A stretch of DNA of 64,000 nucleotides from the NCBI GenBank assembly GCA_030762935.1, contig CM060896.1, forward strand, positions 12,848,501-12,912,500, in the 5' to 3' direction. A program made the translations under genes and the position numbers. Below, piece after piece: positions 13,701-25,700 of the stretch (positions are counted from its first letter, which is position 1; each line of letters starts with the position of its first letter). Below the pieces are notes generated by a model. It did not search any database and was not told the origin of the DNA. It saw only the letters and a list, made by a program, of their open reading frames with translations. The DNA is from Hymenopus coronatus (lineage: Eukaryota; Arthropoda; Insecta; Mantodea; Hymenopodidae).

Positions 13701-16700
13701 TTCTTTTTTTTTTTACCGTGGAGGGGGGAAATGCAATACACATTCAACCCCCAGCCGAAGTGCAATGGCTGGGAGGATATGTGGGACTCTCCGCTTCCTC
13801 ATGCGGCATACCCACTAGAAAAGACCCTCCACGTTATAACAGTAGTTTGTTATGAATATCGTGGCTTAGCGCGGTTCCGCTGATGCACCCGCGTTAGTAG
13901 AAGAAAGTTGGAATGCTGCCGCACGTTGTGCGGGAGCAGGTAAAAGGTTATTTCTAGGCTGACAGCCATGGAACCTGGCTGCAACCTAGGGAATGGAAGT
14001 GATATTTGGAAGGAAATTAAGGGTGGAATTTGAGGAGAGAGTAGGACGTAGAAAACTTACGGATTATATCTGCTTCGGTATTGCTCAGCGTAGCTCCCAG
14101 ACGTCTTCCATTGGGTTCATGGCCGAGGATCCCCTGGCCATGCGTGCCCCTCAGCCTGTATAGGAGGAGGAGTGGTGTTGGGCTGCTGTAGTCTTGATTG
14201 GAACAGCTCAGCAGAGTAAGCAGCTTGCTGCAGGAGGACCTGCCTCAGCGGCTGCATGAGGGCGTCGATCCTGGTGGACAGGTTGGCGGCTGTAGTCTGC
14301 TGGCTGGTGGCTGCTGCGGCGTTAGAAGCTTGCAATTCCTGCAGCTTCTGTGTGAGGAGGCTGCATGTCTCTTCCAGGGCAGCTAGTCGAGAGCCGACGT
14401 TCAGGATCTCCGCGTGGAGGTCCTGAATGGCTTCTCGCGTCGCTGCGTTTGTTGAGAGTGCAGGTGGTGAGGCCTCGGTGGTTGTTGTCTGCGGTGGTGT
14501 GGTGCGGCGGGCAGGAGGTGGTGAAGAAGTGCTGCTCCTTGGGTAGAGAGGGCACTGGGCTTGCCCGGTGAAGTGTCTTGTGCTACGACAGGTGACACGG
14601 AACCGGCGGCGACGGCGGAGATCAGCTCAGTGCACTCGGTGATGTTGGTGTTGGTACCACAGTAGTGGTACCGCGGCGGTGATGTGCAGACTTCAGCTGC
14701 GTGTCCGAAGGCACAGCAGCGTCGGCAGGGCCGGTGGCGTTCTTGTCGACTAGCCTCGACGACCAGAAGTCGCCCTAATAAGGTCAAACCTGACGCCAAG
14801 GTAGCTTCCAATCAGCCTGGTCCTGCAACTCCAGGCGAACAAGCGGCGTTGGCCCCCGGTCGCAGTATATGCGGGTGGCCCTCAAGCAAGAAGGCCACCG
14901 CGATTGCACGGCGGGGAGCAGATGCCGGGTGGAAAGGTCCCGAGGGACCCCCCGTACCACGGCACTGAACCGGTGTGGCGGCGTCGTGGAGCTGGGTGGA
15001 GGTGTCGGTGACGGCGGTGATGGCTGCATTTGCGGCGAGACTGCGGTGGTGGCCGGCGGCGAAGCAGGGCTTGCCGCGACCGGTGGCGTCGGAGATTCTA
15101 CCTCCTCGGCGGCTGCCGGGGAAGTGGCGACGGTTGCTGCCTTAGCAGCGGCGACTCTGCGGAGTCTCTTCTTCGCCATGTTGACAGCTCGAAGATCAAG
15201 CTCTTTTTCCTCGCCAGCTCACTCTTATACCGTCGTCCCTTTCCGGAACGCTCTCAGAAAGAGCTTGTTTACTGCGTCATTACTGCACATGTTCTTATGA
15301 TACATGGTAGGCAGACAGCTGCAACAATCCAAAGAAGTGCCTAGAACCACTGGCACACACGCACAAAGCGTTTGTTTACTGGGCCAAAATTCTACGTGTT
15401 CCCTACATCTAATGGATTAGATGCACAGCATTTGCTTACAAGGATATAATTCCAAGTGGTGGAAACCTACAATAATGCAAGGAAGTTTCCGCAGCTGTGG
15501 CAAGAGCACACAAAGCTTTTTTCTTCCTTTTTTTTTTTTTTTTTTTTTTTGTGCCATTACTTCCACTAAATCGCAAATAGGGTTTACTGGGTCTTTATTG
15601 CACGTGTCCCTATCTAAGCTTGGCAGACACTTATAGCACCCTAAGGAAGTTTCCAAAACTTCAGGAAGACCCCCACCAAACATTTATTTATTCGGTCATA
15701 AATACACGTATTCCTCTTAAATAAGGTTGACGGATATATTAGCACTTCAAGGAAGTTTCCAAAACCGGAAAAACACACAAACCGCTTATTTATTCAACCA
15801 TTATTGCATGTGTTCCTTTTATAAATGGATGACAGACATGTGTAGCAATGCAAAGAAGTTCCCAAAATTGCAGGAAAGCACACAGAGCATTTGTAACTGG
15901 GCTATTTTTGCATGTATTCTTATTATCAAAGGATGGCAGATATTGCAGCAATCCAAGAAAGTTCCCAAAAGTGCAGGAACACGCATACTAAGAGTCTGTG
16001 TATTGGATCATTATTACACATGTTCCTATTATTTAAGTAAGAAACATGTAGCAATCCAAGGAAGTTCCCAAAACTGCTGAGGAACACACAAAGCATTTGT
16101 TTACTGGGTCATTATTATACGCGTTGTTATTATTATCTAAGAATGGCAGATAGTGTAGCAATCCAAGGAAGTTCCAAAAACTGCGGAAGAGCACACAAAG
16201 CATTTGTTTACTGAGTCATTATTATACACGTTGTTATTATTATCTAAGAATAGCAGACACGTGTAGCAATCCAAGGAACTTCCTAAAACACAAAGCATGT
16301 GTTTACTGGGTCATTAATATACGCGTTGTTATTATTATCTAAGAATGGCAGACACGTGTAGCAATCCAAGGAACTTCCTAAAACACAACTTCCTAAAACA
16401 CAAAGCATTTGTTTACTGGGTCATTATTATACGCGTTGTTATTATCATCTAAGAATGGCAGACACGTGTAGAAATCCAAGGAACTTCCTAAAACACAAAG
16501 CATTTGTTTACTGGGTCATTATTATACACGTTGTTATTATTATCTAAGAATGGCAGACACGTGTAGCAATCCAAGGAACTTCCTAAAACACAAAGCATTT
16601 GTTTACTGGGTCATTATTATACACGTTGTTATTATTATCTAAGAATGGCAGATAGTGTAGCAATCCAAGGAACTTCCTAAAACACAAAGCATTTGTTTAC

Positions 16701-19700
16701 AGGGTCATTATTATACACGTTGTTATTATTATCTAAGAATGGCAGATAGTGTAGCAATCCAAGGAACTTCCTAAAACACAAAGCATTTGTTTACTGGGTC
16801 ATTATTATACGCGTTGTTATTATTATCTAAGAATGACAGATAGTGTAGCAATCCAAGGAACTTCCTAAAACACAAAGCATTTGTTTACTGGGTTATTATT
16901 ATACGCGTTGTTATTATTATCTAAGAATGGCAGACACGTGTAGCAATCCAAGGAACTTCCTAAAACACAACTTCCTAAAACACAAAGCATTTGTTTACGG
17001 GGTCATTATTATACGCGTTGTTATTATTATCTAAGAATGGCAGACACGTGTAGCAATCCAAGGAACTTCCTAAAACACAACTTCCTAAAACACAAAGCAT
17101 TTGTTTACGGGGTCATTATTATACGCGTTGTTATTATTATCTAAGAATGGCAGACACGTGTAGAAATCCAAGGAACTTCCTAAAACACAAAGCATTTGTT
17201 TACGGGGTCATTATTATACGCGTTGTTATTATTATCTAAGAATGGCAGACACGTGTAGCAATCCAAGGAACTTCCTAAAACACAAAGCATTTGTTTACTG
17301 TGTCATTATTATACACGTTGTTATTATTATCTAAGAATGGCAGACACTTGTAGCAATCCAAGGAACTTCCTAAAACACAACTTCCTAAAACACAAAGCAT
17401 TTGTTTACTGGGTCATTATTATACGCGTTGTTATTATTATCTAAGAATGGCAGACACGTGTAGCAATCCAAGGAACTTCCTAAAACACAACTTCCTAAAA
17501 CACAAAGCATTTGTTTACGGGGTCATTATTATACGCGTTATTATTATTATCCAAGAATGGCAGACACGTGTAGCAATCCAAGGAACTTCCTAAAACACAA
17601 AGCATTTGTTTACTGGGTCATTATTATACACGTTGTTATTATTATCTAAGAATGACAGATAGTGTAGCAATCCAAGGAACTTCCTAAAACACAAAGCATT
17701 TGTTTACTGGGTCATTATTATACGCGTTGTTATTATTATCTAAGAATGGCAGACACGTGTAGCAATCCAAGGAACTTCCTAAAACACAACTTCCTAAAAC
17801 ACAAAGCATTTGTTTACGGGGTCATTATTATACGCGTTGTTATTATTATCTAAGAATGGCAGATAGTGTAGCAACCGAAGGAACTTCCTAAAACACAATG
17901 TATTTGTTTACGGAGTCAGTATTGCATGTGCAATGGGAAATTTGTTCTTTTTACGAAAATAGATTGGCTTATACGAATCTGTAATTCAAATTTGTCAAGC
18001 AAATACCATTTTTTTTTATCAACAACGAAAAAAGAAAAATCGTTATTAACGTTGTTTTAAGATACGAGTAATATACATCATATTAATTGAATCTCACACT
18101 TTCAACCGTGTTTTTGTTTTGTTTTTTCCCTTAGAAATGATCATCATCTGCCGATAAATATTACAATTAATATATTCGCACCCCATCCTGTACTGCCATT
18201 TTATTTAGCATTTTATAGCTAAAGACATTTAATTTATTTTCAGTCTGTTGTTGGTTTCCTGTTGGTGTTCAAGGATTGAGTTAGTGTTTCATAACTCTAC
18301 TTCAGAAGAGTTTGAAGAATAGTAATTATGCTATAACCCTACGTCAGTGTAAAATTCATTCTAAATCCTTTTGTCATTTATGTAGAAAAACTATCCTTCA
18401 AGAGCCAAAAGTCTAAAATTATATCTGTAGTTCGAATGGCATATGATGGTTTTCTTGGGTGCCATGTGGGAGATCAAGATAAGTCATTTGAACCTCACAT
18501 GTACTGCAATTCATGCTGTAGAAATCTCAGAAATGGGCTACTAGATAAACATAATACAGTAAAATTTGGTGTGTCGAGGGTTTGGTGAGAATCGCGCGAC
18601 CATGTAACAGCCATCCTAACAGTTCCTCTCAATGGTCATCTTCCTGTATCCAAGCCTCCACTGTTTCAGAAGAAGACACATGTAACGTCTGTATTAGACC
18701 TACTCGAGATCCAGAGTTTCAGCCATCTGCATCCACTTTACCCTGTAATCACCTGGTGTTTTCGCAAAACACTCTCAATGATGAGGGACTTAAACCTTTT
18801 CAAGCAGAATTTTTGGGTTGGTACAGGCTGTAAACATATCAAAAGAACGTGCAGATAATACTTTAAGTAATGTTTTGGGCTTTCACAGGGTCTGTGCAAG
18901 ATGGGTGCCGCGTTTGTTGACACCTAATCAAAAGTTGCAAAGAAAAACTGTATTTGTTAAGAATGTGGAGCTCTACCGTAAAACTCCCAGTGAATTTTTG
19001 AGATGGCTTATTATCATGGATGAAACTTGGATACATCACTACGGTCCAGAAAGTAAATCACCATATAAACAGTGGATTGCGCCAGGTGAACAAACTCCAA
19101 AAAAGGCAAAGTCAATTTTGCCAGCTAAAAAGGCTATGGCGAGTGTTTTCTGGGATGCACATTGAATTATTTTTATTGATTACTTAGAAAAGGGTAAAAG
19201 TATCATTGGTGACTACTACGCAAGTTTACTGCAAAGTTTGAGTGATGCGGCGAAATAGTAAAATACCTTATTTGGCAAATAAATAAATAAAATCTTGTTT
19301 CATCACGACAATGCTCCGGTCCATCGTTCAGTCTTGCAATGGGGAAAAATATGCGAATTAAAGTTGAAATTGCTTGAACATTCACCCTATTCACCACCTG
19401 TTCCCAAACCTCAAACAATATCTTGGAGGACAAAGATTTCACACCAACGAGGTCATTGATGCGGTAAACAGCTATTTTGAGAACCTTGATAAATCGCACT
19501 ACAGAGATTAATTAAATTAAAATACCGATATGACAAATGTATTAGCCTTTCTGGAGATTGTGTTGAGAAATAAAGCAAAAGAAAAAAAAATTCCACTAGT
19601 TTAGTCTCGATGATAGAATTTCTGCTTTGGATTTTGTAAGTCCTTAATCAAGTCATTTAGCTCATTTTGTGTGGAGTAGTGAGGTGTAGCATCTTCATCC

Positions 19701-22700
19701 TCTCAGAAGTCATCTTCGTGGTCGATTTCGGTATTTGATTCACTAGCGTCTTCCCACTCTGAAGGAGGAAGCTCCCCACCGTGTGGACTCAGCCCAAGAG
19801 ATAATGGCAACAACATTACACCAGGCATAGGAAGCTCCCCACCGTGTGGACTCAGCCCAAGAGATAATGGCAACAACATTACACCAGGCACAGGAAGCTC
19901 CTCACCGTGTGGACTCAGCCCAAGAGATAATGGCAACATTACACCAGGCACAGGAAGCTCCTCACCGTGTGGACTCAGCCCAAGAGATAATGGCAACAAC
20001 ATTACACCAGGCACAGGAAGCTCCTCACCGTGTGGACTCAGCCCAAGAGATAATGGCAACAACATTACACCAGGCACAGGAAGCTCCTCACCGTGTGGAC
20101 TCAGCCCAAGAGATAATGGCAACAACATTACACCAGGCATAGGAAGCTCCTCACCGTGTGGACTCAGCCCAAGAGATAATGGCAACAACATTACACCAGG
20201 TATAGGAAGCTCCCCACCGTGTGGACTCAGCCCAAGAGATAATGGCAACAACATTACACCAGGTATAGGAAGCTCCTCACCGTGTGGACTCAGCCCAAGA
20301 GATAATGGCAACAACATTACACCAGGTATAGGAAGCTCCCCACCGTGTGGACTCAGCCCAAGAGATAATGGCAACAACATTACACCAGGCATAGGAAGCT
20401 CCTCACCGTGTGGACTCAGCCGAAGAGATAATGGCAACAACATTACACCAGGTATAGGAAGCTCCCCACCGTGTGGACTCAGCCCAAGAGATAATGGCAA
20501 CAACATTACACCAGGCATAGGAAGCTCCTCACCGTGTGGACTCGGCCCAAGAGATAATGGCAACAACATTACACCAGGCATAGGAAGCTCCCCACCGTGT
20601 GGACTCAGCCCAAGAGATAATGGCAACAACATTACACCAGGCATAGGAAGCTCCTCACCGTGTGGACTCAGCCCAAGAGATAATGGCAACAACATTACAC
20701 CAGGTATAGGAAGCTCCTCACCGTGTGGACTCGGCCCAAGAGATAATGGCAACAACATTACACCAGGCACAGGAAGCTCCTCACCGTGTGGACTCAGCCC
20801 AAGAGATAATGGCAACAACATTACACCAGGCATAGGAAGCTCCTCACCGTGTGGACTCAGCCCAAGAGATAATGGCAACATTACACCAGGCATAGGAAGC
20901 TCCCCACCGTGTGGACTCAGCCCAAGAGATAATGGCAACAACATTACACCAGGCACAGGAAGCTCCCCACCGTGTGGACTCAGCCCAAGAGATAATGGCA
21001 ACAACATTACACCAGGCACAGGAAGCTCCTCACCGTGTGGACTCAGCCCAAGAGATAATGGCAACAACATTACACCAGGCATAGGAAGCTCCTCACCGTG
21101 TGGACTCAGCCCAAGAGATAATGGCAACAACATTACACCAGGCATAGGAAGCTCCTCACCGTGTGGACTCAGCCCAAGAGATAATGGCAACAACATTACA
21201 CCAGGCACAGGAAGCTCCTCACCGTGTGGACTCAGCCCAAGAGATAATGGCAACAACATTACACCAGGCATAGGAAGCTCCTCACCGTGTGGACTCAGCC
21301 CAAGAGATAATGGCAACAACATTACACCAGGCACAGGAAGCTCCTCACCGTGTGGACTCAGCCCAAGAGATAATGGCAACAACATTACACCAGGCACAGG
21401 AGGCTCCCCACCGTGTGGACTCAGCCCAAGAGATAATGGCAACAACATTACACCAGGCACAGGAAGCTCCTCACCGTGTGGACTCAGCCCAAGAGATAAT
21501 GGCAACAACATTACACCAGGCACAGGAGGCTCCTCACCGTGTGGACTCAGCCCAAGAGATAATGGCAACAACATTACACCAGGCACAGGAGGCTCCTCAC
21601 CGTGTGGACTCAGCCCAAGAGATAATGGCAACAACATTACACCAGGCACAGGAGGCTCCTCACCGTGTGGACTCGGCCCAAGAGATAATGGCAACAACAT
21701 TACACCAGGCACAGGAGGCTCCTCACCGTGTGGACTCAGCCCAAGAGATAATGGCAACAACATTACACCAGGCACAGGAAGCTCCTCACCGTGTGGACTC
21801 AGCCCAAGAGATAATGGCAACAACATTACACCAGGTATAGGAAGCTCCCCACCGTGTGGACTCGGCCCAAGAGATAATGGCAACAACATTACACCAGGCA
21901 TAGGAGGCTCCTCACCGTGTGGACTCAGCCCAAGAGATAATGGCAACAACATTACACCAGGCATAGGAAGCTCCCCACCGTGTGGACTCAGCCCAAGAGA
22001 TAATGGCAACAACATTACACCAGGCATAGGAGGCTCCTCACCGTGTGGACTCAGCCCAAGAGATAATGGCAACAACATTACACCAGGCACAGGAGGCTCC
22101 TCACCGTGTGGACTCAGCCCAAGAGATAATGGCAACAACATTACACCAGGCATAGGAAGCTCCCCACCGTGTGGACTCAGCCCAAGAGATAATGGCAACA
22201 ACATTACACCAGGCATAGGAAGCTCCCCACCGTGTGGACTCAGCCCAAGAGATAATGGCAACAACATTACACCAGGCATAGGAGGCTCCTCACCGTGTGG
22301 ACTCGGCCCAAGAGATAATGGCAACAACATTACACCAGGTATAGGAAGCTCCCCACCGTGTGGACTCAGCCCAAGAGATAATGGCAACAACATTACACCA
22401 GGCACAGGAGGCTCCTCACCGTGTGGACTCGGCCCAAGAGATAATGGCAACAACATTACACCAGGCACAGGAGGCTCCTCACCGTGTGGACTCAGCCCAA
22501 GAGATAATGACAACAACATTACACCAGGCATAGGAAGCTCCTCACCGTGTGGACTCGGCCCAAGAGATAATGGCAACAACATTACACCAGGCATAGGAAG
22601 CTCCCCACCGTGTGGACTCAGCCCAAGAGATAATAGCAACAACATTACACCAGGCATAGGAGGCTCCTCACCGTGTGGACTCAGCCCAAGAGATAATGGC

Positions 22701-25700
22701 AACAACATTACACCAGGCATAGGAAGCTCCCCACCGTGTGGACTCAGCCCAAGAGATAATGGCAACAACATTACACCAGGCACAGGAGGCTCCTCACCGT
22801 GTGGACTCAGCCCAAGAGATAATGGCAACAACATTACACCAGGCATAGGAAGCTCCCCACCGTGTGGACTCAGCCCAAGAGATAATGGCAACAACATTAC
22901 ACCTCTTATGATGAGACAAGTCAGTAACAAAAACGGCAGTTGAAGAGGTTATCTGTTGGTTCTCGCTAAATTTCAATTTTCTGTTTTCTTCTCTATACCA
23001 GGACTCAAGAGTGGGTCTGCAACACCCACATGCAACATGTGGTTCCCAGTAACTGTCTTGGTCTCCCACAGGCATACCAAAATAAGACCTGTATACTAAG
23101 CAGAAGTTATTTTATGCTTTACTGCTTCAATTCCAGGAAGTCGCCAAATACATAACAAAAACAGTCTGAATTATGCTTACAACAACGAGAAGACCTCATA
23201 CTTTATCAATAATATCAATTAAAAACAGTAAAACAAAGAGTGGAACCGTTATTCATCTCATATATAAGGTGTTCTGAGATAATATAATTGTAACCTGTTA
23301 TTTTTATATTATCGAGCATAAAAAGTAGAGAAGCGATTATATAAAAGTATGGATATTCGGTGGTTTTGTTGGAATATGATTCATCCAAAACAAGCATAAA
23401 ATTCACTTAAGAAAGAAAAAAAAATCTATTTTTCTTACACAGTGTAATTTTCGACACAAAATCTTGCCTCTGCCGATCAGGTCATGTTCATTGAATGCAT
23501 ATAAAGATATTGGGATGAAAACCTTCACCTCAGCTGTTTTAATAAAACGACGTGCGCTGGTTCTGCTAAAGCTAGTTTCAGATGCACATAGCTGTGTAGA
23601 TATCTTCGGTGAGTGCTGAAAACGTTCCAAAACCATAGCTTGTGTTGGCAGACTTTGATCTAACGGAGGCTGTTATCTATTACAATCCAAGTAAGTTTAT
23701 TTAATTCCAGGAAGACGCACACAGAGTGCTTGTTTATGGGACATTATTGTATGCGTTCCTCGATTTAAAAATGACAGACACCTGTAACAATACAAGAATA
23801 TTCAGAACTGAGGAAATGGGCACACAAAGCGTTTGTTTTTCTAAGTCATTATTGCTGGTGTTCCTATGATCTAAGAATGGCAGACACCTGTAACAATCCA
23901 AGAATATTCAGAACTGAGGAAATGGGCACACAAAGCGTTTGTTTTTCTAAGTCATTATTGCTGGTGTTCCTATGATCTAAGAATGGCAGACATCTGTAAC
24001 AATCCAAGAATATTCAGAACTGAGGAAATGGGCACACAAAGCGTTTGTTTTTCTAAGTCATTATTGCTGGTGTTCCTATGATCTAAGAATGACAGACACC
24101 TGTAACAATACAAGAATATTCAGAACTGAGGAAATGGGCACACAAAGCGTTGCTATTATTGCACACGTCCTTGTGATTATTTTAAGGATGGCACACCATT
24201 GTAACACTCGAAAAAGGTTTCCAGATCTGCAGGATGGCGCGTACAAAGTATCTATTTACTGGGCCACTGTTGTACTGTTCCTTTGATCTAAGGTTTGTAG
24301 ACACCTGTAATAATACAAACACATTTCCAGAACTGAAACAATCTTATGTATTTCATTCACATGACTTTCTCTACATCTCTGCTACAAATTATTGTTAAAA
24401 AGCTTATGCTTCTATTTACTTCATGCCAATCGAGATAAAAATAGCAGAAATAGTCTTATTACTTGCTTCCTTGTAAGCAGAAACAAAATAAGGGTGTACC
24501 ATAGGTTAAAGTGATAGTCAAAAGCTGGTTGCTATGTTCACTAAAGTTCCTTTATTTGTATGGACAGGGTTTGACAAATTCCTGTATGAGAAAAGTATAA
24601 GTTTTTTAAACGTGAAACTATAAACAAGGAATATCTAAAAAACGATCAACCCTACGAGAAAACTATATTTATGACATACGCTGTGTGATTCAATGTGCTC
24701 TACATTTTTTGTGTTTTAAATTTTTGTCCATTTCGTACGGTTAAGCAGTTGTGCAAAATTCCATAAAATTCATCCACAATAAGGTAGTCTTCAAGGCTAT
24801 TCTCAGAAAATTCAAGATATACATTTTATTTGTCAAGTAAATATTTTTAATCTATGATATTTTAATAAAAATCGTTAGATTTTTGCAAAAATCAGAACTT
24901 TCGTAAAAAGTTCCATGTGAAGGGTAGTTGGGAGGGGGGATTTTCTTGAAAGTCTTTGTGTCGCATCCTTGAAAAATACCAAACTTAAATACCAAATTTG
25001 GTATTCAACAGTCTTTTCGTTTTTGAGCTATACTGTTCACAGCTGAGACACACCACACACTTTCTCTATACACTATGTACATAGTACGTGTAGAGACAGT
25101 AAAAATGAGCACACAAAGCATTTGTCTACTGGACCATCATTGCTCTGAATGTGCCACATAGCGTAACAATGGGCCCATCGCCATTATTACATGTACTTCT
25201 TTGATTAAGGTTTGGCAGACTCCTTTAAAATGACTCCAGAATAGCTCGAAATTGCATATACAGCATTTGTTTACTGGGCCATCATTGCTCTGAATGTGCC
25301 ACATAGCTGTAGCAATGGGCCCATCGCCATTATTGCATGTACTTCTTTGATTAAGGTTTGGCAGACTCCTTTAAAATGACTCCAGAATAGCTCGAAATTG
25401 CATACACAGCATTTGTTTACTGGGACATTATCGCACATGTTCCTGTGATTCTTTATCTAAGCAAAAAAAGTTTTTAGATCTGTAACAATCCAAGGCAATT
25501 TCCAGAATTGCGTTTGTTTACTGGGACATTATTGCACTAGCTCCTTTGATGTGAGGGTGGCAGTCACCTGGTACAATACCAAACAGTTTTCGGAGTTGGA
25601 GATGTGTACAAAGACTTTTACTGCGTTCGTATTGAACGTGTTCCTTCCTTTGAGCTATGAATGGCAGACACCTGTAACATACAAAGAAATTTTCAGAATT

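Noticed and set aside
13617..13883. Overlapping + strand frames around 13.6-13.9 kb
   Set aside because: They lie opposite the 3' part of the ORF1-only LINE and resemble no protein.
16076..17905. Regular direct repeats resembling a CRISPR array
   Set aside because: The whole unit repeats without unique spacers and the context is eukaryotic.
19703..22930. The 1075-codon open frame as proof of selection on a protein
   Set aside because: A 63-bp unit without a stop keeps any length of array open, so openness alone proves nothing. The call rests on the flanking family similarity instead.
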